Notes: generated by a model not told the origin, from the letters alone. DNA of 64,000 nt from Hofstenia miamia (GCA_004352715.1 SCFE01000007.1:1-64000); one strand, 5' to 3'. Positions 10,519 through 21,584 are shown, counted from the stretch's first letter. A program made the numbers and translations.

Positions 10519-12055
10519 CATGAAGTATTAAAAATATTGGAAGAAGGTGAGGAAGATCCGTAATATCTTTACATTACGCCTTCTGCACCGATAAAGAATC
10601 AGATGAAGATTCAGCAGAGGAAGATGAAGGTGGTTTGATTGATAATTTGTCTTCACGTCAGCTCCAAGCACCTGCTGTTGTTGTAATGAGGGGTGCCGAT
10701 GCCGCCGAGGATGAAAATGAAGTACCACAGCCACAAAAGAAAAGAAGAAAAAGCCAGAAAGACTCGTTCACATACAAATGCACGAAAAAAAAGGATTCAT
10801 ATATGCCATTGCAATTGAACGAATGTAGAGAAACTATCCCTGCAACAGATCTAAAAGGAAAGTCAGCCATAGAAAAATTCAATTTTTTTACCTGATTATA
10901 TTCTGGAGACAATTTGTGAACAGTCATAACTGTATGCATGCCAGAAAGGCAAACAATTTGATGTGTCACTGCGTGAATTACGCACAGTTTTGGGAATTCT
11001 GATTTTATCAGGGTATCATCCATTACCAAGTCGGAGGCATTATTGGTTCACAAGTGAAGAAATGTTTGTAACAGCTGTTATTAAAGCCATGTCAAGAAAC
11101 AGATTTAAAGAAATTATGAAATTCATTCACTTCTGCGACAATCAAAATCTAAATAAAAATGATCGCATTGCCAAGTTGCTTCCCCTGATTGATCATCTAA
11201 ATAACAAGTTTGCCGAAGCATATCCAATGGACCAGTGTTTGGATTTAGCCGAATCAATGATTGAATACTTCGGTCGCCATGGATGCAAACAATGTATCAG
11301 AAATAAACCCGTCCGATTTGGACTTAAGGCTTGGTGTCAAAATTCAAGGTTGGGGTACATGAGTGCGTTTGATATTTACCAGGGTTTAGTATTTAGCTCC
11401 GGCAAAGGAGGTGCAATTCTTCTAAACTTTTTGCAAGCCTACCCAATCATATCAAAAGACTTCCTCTCAAATCGTACTTCGACAATTATTTCACTAATCT
11501 TCCATATGTGGCTAAGCTTACACTCATGAATTATGGAGGCACAGGTACAATAAGGAACAGATTACCCAAAGCCTGCCCTATAAAGCCAGAAAAAGAAATG
11601 AAAAAGTTACCACGGGGATCAATCGACTCATTTTATGATTCCCAAAATAAAATAGAAATAGTCAGATGACTTGATAATGCTGTTGTTACAACGGCCTCGA
11701 ATGTAGATGCTGCCGAACCTACTTCTAAAGCATCCCGCTGGTCAGCTAAAGAGAAACAGAAAATAAATATTGATCAGCCCAAAATCTACCACTAATTATT
11801 CTATGGGTGCTAGTGATCGTATGGACCAGAACATAAATTTGAAGAGTTTCAATTAGATCCAAGACATTTCCCTTCTTGAGTTCAAACGAGAGATTGCCAT
11901 GACCTTGTTACAGCAATCTGAGCAAATGTCATTATGTGGTAGACCTAAGTTTTCCTCCAAAGTGGTTCCAGATGAGCGCTTTGATTCTTATGGTCACTAT
12001 TGTACTCTTAACCAAACAAGCCTGGAAATGTACTATGAAAACTAAGTCCAGACCT
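10519..12055 (+). pseudogene. piggyBac transposase, frameshifted, catalytic Asp lost
   Basis: The N-terminal acidic region (EVLKILEEGEEDP, then DKESDEDSAEEDEGG) leads into NLSSRQLQAP and a Lys/Arg cluster. The core frame 10963-11529 has LRTVLGILILSGYHPLPSRR, MSRNRFKEIMKFIHFCDN and ESMIEYFGRHGCKQCIRNKP. In relatives the block before ESM reads (I/L)DE; here it reads LDLAES, so the first catalytic Asp is Ala. A frameshift near 11470 continues as YFDNYFTNLPYV (second Asp retained) and GGTGTIRNRLPKACP, then PKSTTNYSMGASDRMDQN (degenerate third block) and LLEFKREIAMTLLQQ. Multiple shifts and in-frame stops mean it is dead. Confidence 0.85.
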
Positions 12056-12372
12056 TCGAGTGGATGCCATTAGTGTAATGTTGCACTGTGTGTAAAATGG
12101 TTCCTTCTTTATCACACTCAGAAATAAATCAACCACAGTTAATTGCGACTGTTTTCTTTGATCATTTGTCCTCAAGTCAAATAACTCTATATAATTATAT
12201 AGAGTTTATATGCATATGAAAGGAGTTTATATTTGATATTATTTTATGTTAGAAATATGGAAAATAAAATTTTCAACCTTTTCATGAAAAAGGGCCTGAT
12301 TTGTGTAAAATTTACAGGTATCATAATAAATTAATGAAAATTCTAAATTTGTTTTATTGTACCTTAGAAATG

Positions 12373-12390
12373 CCCAGCCTACTATATATA
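12373..12390 (-). repeat. piggyBac-like right terminal inverted repeat
   Basis: Perfect inverted partner of 10319-10336. Confidence 0.7.
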
Positions 12391-13030
12391 GTAGGTACAA
12401 AATTAGGAAAGGTATTGTTTGTGAAAAAAATACTTATGTAAATATGATCAGAAACATTTACACAGACAAAATATGAAGTAAAAATTTGGGGAGTAATGGG
12501 TTAAATACATATTTGCTATATTTTCTAATTTAGTATTCAATCACAATTATACTATTCTGATGTCATAAAAAGTCGTGTCAAGTAATAAATAGTGCTATGT
12601 AAAGGATGGTATGTTTCAATTATATTTATATGTCGTCCATGCCAATAATTAGTAGAAAATGCAATAATATTTAAGGTCCCCAAAAGAATGAAACAATCAA
12701 ATTTTTATTTGAACAAAAGCAACCGCCATGTGTTAGTTTATAGCATAGTCTTCACCAGAGTTTATGACCAGCTGACAATTATCAACTGCTCAACTTGGTT
12801 TTGGAACTCCCTTATTGAAATGCTCTTTGCTACAAGGTATTTAAACATTGTTAATCAAAGCTGTACACGTGTATCCATGAACACACTGCAAGTTTCGTTT
12901 TATACCAAATATAACAACAAAAATTATATAACACATTAAAATATTTCTATAAAATTTATTGCAATGCAGTACAAAAAATATACAAATTTCCATTAATGAA
13001 TACAAATATATTAAAATAGACATTTACAAT
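12391..13030. other. A+T-rich region, nothing recognised
   Basis: No coding signal is supported. The 3' end of the cyclin B transcript on the minus strand should extend into this stretch. AATAAA-like words occur but none can be singled out. Confidence 0.4.
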
Positions 13031-13132
13031 TCAACTGGAGGATTTCGCCAAATCTTTCAATAGTTTTGAATCTAGCAACTTGGAATGAGAAATTCGCATT
13101 AAACCCTTGGAAGAGTACTTGGCTCGTACAGC
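13031..13132 (-). CDS. cyclin B last coding exon
   Basis: Acceptor ttttag ends just above 13132. The exon encodes AVRAKYSSKGLMRIS, then a Lys/Leu/Ser-rich tail ending in TGA (13031-13033). This is the usual C-terminal end of B1/B2-type cyclins. Phase 0, 33 codons plus stop. Confidence 0.85.
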   Translation of the reverse strand, partial: AVRAKYSSKGLMRISHSKLLDSKLLKDLAKSSS

Positions 13133-13638
13133 CTAAAATATTCATAAGATTAAATTATTCACAGTATAAATCAAAACTTTATAAAATGTGTAATTTAATT
13201 CCATAAAGAAAAAAATTTGACTCAACTGTACACAATGAAAAGAAATACAGTAGAAAAACATGATTCTGGTTTAATCTAAGCTTTTTGATATGCTGGATTG
13301 CAAAAAAACAATCATTTGTGGATTCCAGGATTTGGTAGCGCTATTTATAAAAGGACAGAACACTGATGTCTGTACATCGCACATGGCGAGATTGCCAAAA
13401 CGAACAAAATTTTAGCATTCTCTAGTTACAGCTAACTAAAAATGTCGCAATTAACAAATTTACATTCGTGGACCTACGATGAAATCAAAAACATAAATTA
13501 AATATTTATTATATTTCTAAACCTATGTATCTTTACAATCCTGTACGTATATTTGTCAAATTTTAATCACCTATGATAGTTAAGGTATCAGCATTTTGTT
13601 ATAATTCAGACGCCTTGGTCTGTTATTTGTTAATTAAA

Positions 13639-14016
13639 ATGCCTCGAATTGCAGTTGCTATCAGAAATTACGCAATTGAACTTTCAGCTGAGAGAACCTC
13701 AAGTTTTAATACATGCGATAGTCTCAATATATCAAATCAATCATTGACATACATTTTACTGGAAAACAAAGGCCATGCTTCGCGAGATAAAACAAGATTT
13801 CGAAAATTAAAAGCTCTCACAATACTGGAAGAAAGGTGTTTAGTTGAAACATTTCCATCCAATACTTTTTTGACCACCAAAGCACTAAAAATAGAAGCTC
13901 CAAGGTCCTCAAATTTATCTAGTAGATCGAAAAGACGTTATTTAACTCACAATGGGCTACATGGAAGAATTCATGCCGTGAGGACAAATTTAAGGCCACT
14001 TCATATTAAAACGTAA
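13639..14016 (+). pseudogene. Tc1/mariner-like transposase N-terminal fragment
   Basis: This lies in the cyclin B intron between the last two exons, on the opposite strand. From the ATG at 13639 the protein starts MPRIAVAIRNYAIELSAERT and continues with a helix-turn-helix-like region. It ends with SKRRYLTHNGLHGRIHAVRT, the second paired-like helix-turn-helix and the nGlhgR.a.+ linker that precedes the DDE domain in Tc1-type transposases. The catalytic domain is absent after 14016. It is a truncated insertion and too short to act. The DNA-binding half could in principle be expressed. Confidence 0.6.
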
Positions 14017-14500
14017 GCTTACTCTGCAACTTCATTAGACTAACTGGAGGTTAACAGAAGAATGGTACAAAACAAGCTTTATGAATTGTTGACTAGCCAA
14101 ATTACTAATATTATTAGTGAAACCCGTACCCTGTCAGAGAATAGCAGTTGCCATTGCCAAAATTTTTAATTTTCCCAAATTACAACAACGCTTCATTCAC
14201 TTCTATTACTAAGTTTTGCATCTGAACATTCAAATTCAAATACATCAATTACACTAATGTTGCACAGTGATAACAGGAATTATTATCCATCAGATATGTT
14301 CAAAAGTCTTGAATAAAGTTGTATAAAATAAAGTTGTATAAAATAAAGTGATATTAATACAATTTCAATTTTGCTCAGGGGATGAATTTTGTAATCGCAT
14401 AGTTTCCTTTAAAAACATATCTAATTGAATTTCGATGTTGTGTCAGTTATGTATTTGATACATGCATACGACGATCTTCAAACTTACATCTTAAATCTGA

Positions 14501-14523
14501 TATATATATATATATATATATAT
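14501..14523. repeat. (TA)n microsatellite
   Basis: About 11 TA units in a cyclin B intron. Confidence 0.9.
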
Positions 14524-14996
14524 GCGTTTGAATAGCGCTATAGTGCTTAAGATTTTCACTGCTTCCACTGCGACTTTTCACACGTTAAACGTCAACTCCG
14601 CACTCTACACGCAATGAATAATATACTAAACAAATCTTAGATTTTTTATCAAATGGTGCAGCTTTCATCGAAATCGGCACAATGGGTACGGAGATGTAAA
14701 CTTTTTAAAACACAGTGCTTGTAATTTGGACAATAAAATAACACACACGCTATTATATTAATATGTAGATATTTTGGTGCAAACACGCTTACCAAAGCAA
14801 TTATTAATATCAACTAAAGTACGATGACTGTCACAGAGTGACTAGGAGATGTAAATTTCAAATAGGTTGTATTCACATAAACTGATTCAACGAATGATAA
14901 CTTAATCGAATTGAAAGTATTCTTAAATATGCATTTTCTAAATTATGATTAGAAAATAAATTGCAATAAATTTTTAGGCAATCCCGAACGACGTAC

Positions 14997-15101
14997 AGTT
15001 AACTTTGATCGATTCAACCGGCTTTGAATTTTGGCAATGCGACAGGCGACGGGGAGAAGATCGCTATCTTTGTATTTGCTGTAATATTGCAAAGTTGAAA
15101 T
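14997..15101 (-). CDS. cyclin B exon, second cyclin fold
   Basis: 35 codons between acceptor ttttag and donor gtacgt. It encodes STLQYYSKYKDSDLLPVA and RIAKIQSRLNRSKLT. It joins in phase 0 to the last exon, giving the expected SKLT-AVRAKYS junction. The + strand of the same bases is also open and looks like a splice-flanked exon, but only the minus reading matches a family. Confidence 0.85.
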
Positions 15102-15364
15102 CTAAAAAGCGAGGGTAAGTCAGTACAAATCATAAGAAAACTTAAAGTCAATAACCAATCAAAACCTTATATCGCACTTCACTTAACTTTATTCTATGAC
15201 ATATAAAGCAACCTGATTTCAAAACAACCCTAAACCAGAAATTAAAGGCGCTACATTTTTCCTAAAAAATTTCTTCTAATAACTTTAATTGTAAATAAAA
15301 TAAATAAGTGCACTTTGTAGGCGTTGCAAATGCATTGAATTTATAGTTACTATGAAATATTTAC

Positions 15365-15529
15365 CAGTGCATCATTATCACAATTTTCTTCATCTTCTAT
15401 TGATTTCAAACACATGGATAAATACAAAGCCGCTGCAGCAATTAATGACGGTAAAATATGCACGCATTTGTAGTCTGACAACGTTAACTCCATGAAGTAC
15501 CTTGCCAATGTTTCCACTTCACTATCAAC
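15365..15529 (-). CDS. cyclin B exon, start of second cyclin fold
   Basis: 55 codons from acceptor tttatag to donor gtaaat. It encodes [20 protein letters not shown], then [17 protein letters not shown] and an acidic stretch ending DNDAL. It follows the RRYSKVSK end of the preceding exon in phase 0. The intron to that exon is about 4.06 kb and carries inserted repeats. Confidence 0.9.
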
Positions 15530-15799
15530 CTATAAATGTAGAAAACAGTGGACTAAAACTTCACAACAAAAAATTTTCTCTTGAGGGTAGTTTGACAACA
15601 CTGGTCAAGATGATTTTATAGGTTATGGGTTTCTATATCAAACTTGTATAGTCTTAGGTCGTTCATTCCATTCTTATTACATTTATTTTTTTACAGGTGT
15701 CAATCAAACAACGAATAAGTATGTTGTCCATTCTGAGGTACGATCCACTATCAAACCTGTAACCTGATCTAGCCCTGCATTTCGGCTACACCAAACACT

Positions 15800-16258
15800 A
15801 TTGCCTTCTATGTCTATGTGACAGAGTAGATGGCAGGCATTATCTTCGGCGAATGACCTACTACAACCTGGTACACAATTTCAAATTCCACAGGAATGCA
15901 TTTTTTCGTCCACTACACATTAAGCAAGTCGCAAGAAAAAACTATCAAAGCATTGCTTGAAGAATGTCATGCTGTTGAATTTCTGAAAAAAATTTTTTCT
16001 CATCACTGAAGAAAAGCTGTAGACAGGCATGTGAGATGGTTCCCAGATTAGAGAGTTGATTAAGGATGTTGACATTGTGCATTGCTTAGAGATTAAAGAA
16101 AAGAGGGCCTGGTCAGCATTACATCAGTAATGGCAAACTTGGGAAATCGTCGCAATGCTGTCTACGAGGAAGTTGTGGAGAACTTACGAGATAGTTTCAA
16201 GGCTCCTGGAGCTAGAATTTCTGTCAAAATACACTTTCTGAGCTCACATTTGGACCAT
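15800..16258 (+). pseudogene. Fragment of a transposon-associated protein family common in animal genomes
   Basis: This lies in the 4-kb cyclin B intron on the opposite strand. Motifs occur in order in shifting frames: LCLCD...HYLRR, RPLHIK (15907-15924), SQIRELIKD (about 16041-16067), a Trp-containing segment, then NLGNRRNAVYEEVVENL and VKIHFLSSHLDH ending at TAA. This order (PLHIKLG, GPQIRELIKD, FLGN.Ra.nY, KIHFLhsHLd) belongs to a widespread, functionally unassigned protein found in many arthropod and other animal genomes as repetitive copies. At least two frameshifts make this copy dead. I cannot name its transposon class. Confidence 0.6.
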
Positions 16259-16262
16259 TAAT

Positions 16263-18005
16263 AATATCATTGTACACTATACAAGTTTAATATAATAAGC
16301 AATAACCTGATTAAAATTGGGAATAAATGCCTTTCTTCATTAGGATTGTAGATAAAAAAGTAAGTCAATCATGTAAACAAATGTCATTCAGAATCAACAC
16401 CCAAAAAATAAATGGCATCGGTTGAACAAATTCAACCCATTATTTTACAATTGCAGACCAATGTAATTGTTTGCCAAAATCTATACAGAAATAAAATTTT
16501 AAAAAACCCAATCATGAAATATTTTTGACAGAGCTCCACTACTGGGTGAAGTTTAGTTGGCTTTGATATTTTATGCAAAATACTATATATAGATTTTAAC
16601 AAACCATTGATAATTTTCCATTTTATTTTTAATGATTATTTTTGGTACAAAATGTGCAGTTCTTGATTTTTATTAACATGTGTGCATTTTACAATGGAAA
16701 ATTCCGCGGTATAGGAAAATATCAAGATATTGAAACCGGTACGGAATGCCGCTAAGCACTAACCATTTTGTTGTAATTGCGTAGTTTACTTATGTCGCTG
16801 TTAAAATACAACTGCTTTCTAGTAATCTTTTTCGTTATTGTGGATTTGCGGAAATCCCATAGATCTGGAAGGGATCTTAGATCAAAATAATTGGTCCATT
16901 GACAAGTCTGCATATTAGAATACTCCGATTTGGAAACTCCTTTATTAATTCTTTTGATAAGTGCAGCGTATAATCTAAATAGGCTTAAAATTGCCTAAAG
17001 TGAAAAGCATAACTGTGGCTCACATGGATTTTAATAGGCTTTCAAAGAAAACGTAACATAACACAACATTAATTATAAAAGTCTTTCATGATAAATGAGT
17101 CACATGCATAGATATTCTAATAGTCACCAAGGCCACTAAGTTGAATCACCATGATATATTCACAAAACCAAGTGATAACAAAAATAATATAGCTAAATAA
17201 ATTCGTATAGAATAATATTCTTTATACAAATTTCAATCTGCATTTGATGTTGCCGTTCTCGAATAAAATTTAAAAATGAAAAAAATATTATCTTGTGTGT
17301 CAAAGTTGTCTCAAAACTAATATGTGAAGAAATATGAATAGTAAAGTAATTGTACATATTTAGTGAGCTTTTAAAATAGAATTTGAACATGCAATTTGAA
17401 ACACAATTCAACGTATAGTTTTTCTCTTCGTAAGCCTACAGGAAGTACTAAACGATTGCTTTTTTCTTCTCTGAAACTTCGAGTAGCAGTTGAAGTTTGT
17501 TATGATGGTGTACATCATGTAATCTTCACAACCCACTGCAAACCAGAATGCAGCAAATGGAGAGAGGGTCGCTGTCAAATTTGCTTTCAATCATTGCTTT
17601 TCACGAGCTTTTTTAATTTATATTTTTGAAACATACCATTTTTATAACCTCCTTAATACCCAGCAATCTTTCAAATACACACGCTTTTCACATAGAGTCT
17701 CAGTATATTAAAATGAAGTAAAAATTAAGAATTTTTCAAACTACAGCTTCACATGAGCTAAAATCAAAGGTAAATCAGTAAGTCAGAAATGGCAATTAAC
17801 GAATAATTGGTTGTTGAATTATTCATGGTATATATGAAATAATCTATATAATATAGCATGTGCTAGTGGTTATTGCAATGAAGGCTGTCTGTAATATCTG
17901 GCACTCCGCGCATTTATTGACAGTCATTTCTTCGGGGAATATGCAAATGTGTATCTGACATTGTTGAATTAATATGATGCAATTATTATGAAAGTAAAAT
18001 GCATT
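16263..18005. other. Intronic A+T-rich sequence, nothing recognised
   Basis: Part of the long cyclin B intron. Short ORFs (for example around 17396-17629) show no domain. Confidence 0.45.
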
Positions 18006-18983
18006 CAGGGTGTCCGCACATTTCAACTTATCAATTTCCAGATAGTTCCAGGTCGAAATAAAAGCAATTCCTAGGCAATAATATGATATCCGCACACTTT
18101 AAATTCTAAACTTCCAGCCCATTTGATGAAATTTTGCACACGAGGAAACATTTGTTTATCGAATAGATAAAATATCTATATAGTAGTTCGTGATCTCACC
18201 TGTGCTTAACAAGATGGCTAGACAATGGAGTTGTTACTGCAATTTCAACTGGTGATTAAGAACCTATTCCTAACACTACTTTTTGCTCCAGTGATAACTT
18301 TGATTTATTGGAATTTAGGTACAATATCACAACATATTTACAATGGCATTGTAAAAACTTTTACAGTAGAAAACTAGAAGAGACTCATACACTTGGATTA
18401 GCAGCAGTTGTGGTAATCGGTCGCAAGACAATTTGATGTGCTACTCGTAAAAATCTTGGAATTGATAAAAGTGCACTACATGTGCCTTGTACCCAATTAT
18501 TCATAAAAAATATTAAATGTTCTATTTATGAATTCCCTACATTATACATGAGTGGGTGCATATATTTCCATTTGGGGACATGTCATCCAGACCTCAAAAC
18601 CTTAATAGCAAACAAAATGTTAAAGTTGGTAACATTTGGGTTAAAGCATTTTGCAGTCATTAAATAAATCCGAGACTGATAGAAAAATAAATCTTATTAG
18701 TATGTGTTTTAAAAAATGAGCTAAGGCTAGATTGCTCTGAAATGACATTTCAATCCCCATGCTGCCAATAGTTGATGCAGCCACCTTCAAATATGTATGA
18801 AACTAACATTGCCATATATATGAAGTTAAGACATGTGGATTCAACCAAAATAATGAATATATTTAGAGAAGAGAATAAATTGGACGCAATACATAACAGA
18901 ATTTCCAGGCAGATCCAGGCACTAAAGCCAGTAATTTTGAACTTCCCGGCAGTTCCAGATTTCCAGGCAGCAAGGACACCCTG
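18006..18983. mobile_element. hAT-like MITE or deleted element in cyclin B intron
   Basis: A perfect 10-bp inverted pair, cagggtgtcc at 18006-18015 and ggacaccctg at 18974-18983, marks the ends. Subterminal sequence at both ends is rich in the word ttccag and its relatives (aatttccag, gttccag, cctgg). CAGGG-type ends are typical of hAT elements. No transposase is left inside and I see no exact 8-bp target duplication (aatgcatt left, gaattatt right). It is probably a non-autonomous derivative. Confidence 0.5.
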
Positions 18984-19587
18984 GAATTATTTATATCTAC
19001 TACTAGATAGACCATGGCTTATGAATCTGGAGAGAAATTCCCAATGTTTTTCTTGCACATCTTTAACACTAAACTACTCATTGTACATCTAAAGACACAA
19101 ATACGTTTAAAAACAATCTTCCCCAAGCCCAAAAGGAAGAACACATCTTTGAGTAAGTATGCGTCCCTGTTATGGGGAGAATTTGTGCCAAAAACTATTC
19201 CTGTAAATCAAGTACATGAAGATATTAATTTTGTAAATGGAAAAGATTCATCTTTTTCCCATACCTAGTGCGCAGATAATAAAGCAGCTACTTTGTTTTG
19301 TGTGAATAGGCAACCCAAGTTCCGTCAAAGTGTGTCATGCGTAAAGTCAGAAGTCGTCGCAAGGTCCGGGTTAGGGCATACATGCAAAATGAAAGAGGAG
19401 ACGATGGCGTCTTCAGATTTAAGACATTTATTATTTAGTGTTAGTATTTAAGAAATTATTATAGATACCATCAAATATGCCTGGGAAGTTTAATGACTTT
19501 TTCAGTCATAGGGTTGTTAATCATTGACAGTTAGATTTAAATAACGTGAACAAATGTCATTGGTGAGAACAATGAAAAACTTCGTAC
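18984..19587. other. Intronic sequence, nothing recognised
   Basis: Between the MITE-like element and the cyclin-box exon. A chance + strand ORF at 19014-19268 has no recognisable motif. Confidence 0.4.
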
Positions 19588-19824
19588 CTTACTGACTTTT
19601 GAATACCTTCGAAAAAAGTACAAGGAAGTCGGATATCCAAATTTCATGTCGAGACATTGTAGAAATTTACACTCCATTTTCAAAATTTCCGATTTTGAAT
19701 AGGTATCATCTGTTACAAACAACAAATCACTAACACTAACGGGATGGATTTCTTCATATTTTGCTGCGATGAACAGTGCCGTGACACCAGCCAATTGCAA
19801 CTTCTTTGACGAGATGTCATTAAT
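19588..19824 (-). CDS. cyclin B exon, core of cyclin box
   Basis: 79 codons, acceptor gtttag and donor gtacga. It encodes KKLQLAGVTALFIAAKYEE, VSVSDLLFVTDDTYSKSE, and MECKFLQCLDMKFGYPTSLY followed by FFRRYSKVSK. The KYEE motif and the conserved LQL.GVTA helix of the cyclin box are present. The residues for CDK contact look intact. Confidence 0.92.
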
Positions 19825-19861
19825 CTAAACGATAATTACACGAACAAAATTCAAACTCAAC

Positions 19862-19999
19862 TTTCAAAAAGCGGTCTAGCATTTGAATGCCAATAAGGAG
19901 TGTTTCAGAATGCAATTTGAAATTCATGTGTATTTGAACAATCTAATCCACCAAAACTGCCCTCACTGCAGGACTACACTTCTTCTAATTTAAAAACAT
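19862..19999 (-). pseudogene. cyclin B exon with two in-frame TAG stops
   Basis: 46 codons between acceptor cctcag and donor gttgag. It encodes the start of the cyclin box: SPAVRAVLVD, TAG, then IVQIHMNFKLHSETLLIGIQ and MLDRFLK. Codon 5 (19985-19987) and codon 19 (19943-19945) are TAG. Codon 19 aligns with the invariant Trp of (L/I)VDW, so a single G-to-A change of TGG explains it. The segment between the YLRHLE end of the previous exon and this box is also shorter than in typical cyclin B. Confidence 0.85.
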
Positions 20000-20070
20000 C
20001 TGAGGAATTGTATTTTCAGTTTAATTTTACACATAAAATCAATAATATAAAGGGAATTCACAACACAGAC

Positions 20071-20145
20071 CTCAAGATGTCGCAAGTAGGAATAAATTTC
20101 CCTGACGTACTCCCATTCCAAACTTTCTTGTGCAACCGATGATAT
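20071..20145 (-). CDS. cyclin B exon, helix before the cyclin box
   Basis: 25 codons between acceptor gttttag and donor gtctgt. It encodes SVAQESLEWEYVREIYSYLR then HLE, the EY...IY.YLR.LE signature just before the cyclin box. Phase 0 at both sides. Upstream exons with the destruction box are not visible to me between 20146 and 21570. Confidence 0.85.
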
Positions 20146-21574
20146 CTAAAACGAAAATATTAATATCCATCTTAAATCATATGTTTCAATTCTAAAAAAT
20201 CTATAGTTATCTTCTTCTGAAATGTATGAGACCATTAGCAATCACTATCGGGGAATACTCGATAAAATGAATAACAAATTGAATTCCTTTAAGAAATCCT
20301 GCTTATCTCAATTATATTTCTATAGAATCTTTGGAAAGAAACTAAGTTTCAAAATATATTTAAAGAAATATGTTAAGACTTAAAATTAATGATAATTTCG
20401 TTGCAGCTTATGACGTCATATCACACTCTGCTTAGTGTTTACCAGGACGGCAGCTATATTACTCCATATCGTGGGTAAAGAAATGGACAGTATAATTGAG
20501 AATAACCTTACAAATACCGGAGATGTTCTAAGTACGACTATTACGAAGCTCAGTGATTAAACTGCGAAAATATGAACAAGGTCTCACGGAACCAATTTGA
20601 TGATCTGGAAAAATATAATCAGAGATCATTGCTGGGTGGTTGGCATTAAAAACCTGGAAGTCACATTTCACTCATATCCAGGACCATGCATTTCTGAATT
20701 ACATCACACGCTTGTATTATATCCCCAAATACAAATCGAACAGGTCTTTGTACAAATCGAACGAAAACATAGGCAGCTCGTACGTGTAAGCAAGGCAAGC
20801 AGTGCTTGCCCAATATTTTTTTGATAAGTGAATTTCATTCTTAATTGCATGAATTTATACCTATACACTTGTACAAATCGTAAATTATTAGTTTTGCTTT
20901 AAAACAACATTCAAAAATCAAGTAATAAATGAATTGAATTAGGAAATAATTCATTATGATTTGCTTTAAAAATAATTGAATGATTGCGCCACAGCAAGCA
21001 AATGCCTTAGTGCTGTACCTACGCTCTCTCAAACAATTAAACTAGATCCGTTTTCTTAAACTCATCACGCGACGATTTAGCTAGCAAAGCAAGCACTCCG
21101 CTCATTGCTTCACATTGAAATATTTCCGTTACAAGGCTACGTGATTGGTAGCAAGAAAAATTACGAAACACGTCACATCGCCAAATATCTCTGTGGTTAG
21201 ACGTGCGATTTAATCAAAATGAGACAGATCACGCGTGACCAATCACAAAGTCTAACTGTAGCCTAAAGAGAACCACGCGAAATATTTTAATTCCATACAA
21301 TAACCCAAAAGTAAACATAATATTTATTATTTAAATCAATCAGAAACATTTTTACATTCAAGCACTACCAGAAACAGAAATATATTTGAGCTAGGCTTCT
21401 ATCTGGTTTTATAGTTATTTCACATTTTTTACCCCACAGATTCCTTGTACAATATTCTTTCAGTTTACAGAAATTAGAAAATTTACAACAATTGTGAATC
21501 AAAGACGAATTTTTTCTACGAATGTGCCACTAATTCATTCAAAAATTCAAAAATAACGTGGATATTTTAAGGTG
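20146..21574. other. Upstream of visible cyclin B exons; possible retroelement ORF1 scrap and inverted repeats
   Basis: A + strand stretch at 20483-20640 reads MDSIIENNLTNTGDVLSTT..., then, after a shift, FDDLEKYNQRSLL. This resembles the coiled-coil exit (LE.YsRRnnL) of LINE ORF1 proteins, but weakly. Around 20795-21110 the words agtgcttgcc and gcaagcact are inverted, and gtgattggt/accaatcac are inverted near 21140-21245. These may be parts of a small MITE. No cyclin exon was found here. Confidence 0.25.
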
Positions 21575-21584
21575 ATATAAACTG

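Larger units (their letters stand above)
10319..12390 (+). mobile_element. piggyBac-like element, non-functional
   Basis: A piggyBac transposase pseudogene is enclosed by a perfect 18-bp inverted pair, tatatatagtaggctggg at 10319-10336 and its reverse complement at 12373-12390. Canonical piggyBac elements insert at TTAA; no TTAA is seen directly outside these repeats. Either the exact ends lie a few bases inside, or this group uses another A/T target. The inverted repeats may include part of the target. Confidence 0.7.
13031..20145 (-). pseudogene. cyclin B, six 3' exons; two in-frame TAG codons (pseudogene or damaged allele)
   Basis: B-type cyclins activate CDK1 at mitosis. Six exons with GT-AG borders join in order on the minus strand, all in phase 0: 20071-20145, 19862-19999, 19588-19824, 15365-15529, 14997-15101 and 13031-13132. 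Together they encode 273 codons plus a stop. They cover the end of the pre-box region, both cyclin folds and the C-terminus. The match is best to cyclin B1/B2: [48 protein letters not shown] and AVRAKYSSKGLMRIS. The N-terminus with the destruction box was not found upstream. Exon 19862-19999 has TAG at 19985-19987 and at 19943-19945, the latter at the Trp of LVDW. Intact splice sites and phases argue for a recent loss, a duplicated non-processed copy, or sequence error. Confidence 0.85.

Noticed and set aside
14983-15119. A + strand reading flanked by tttttag and gtaagt, giving a Cys-rich peptide (FEFWQCDRRR...CICC) like a zinc-finger exon
   Set aside because: The minus strand of the same bases is a cyclin B exon that joins in phase with its neighbours and matches the family; the + reading matches nothing specific.
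20795-21110. hAT MITE with TGCTTGCC-type ends
   Set aside because: The inverted words are short and imperfect and no target duplication is visible.
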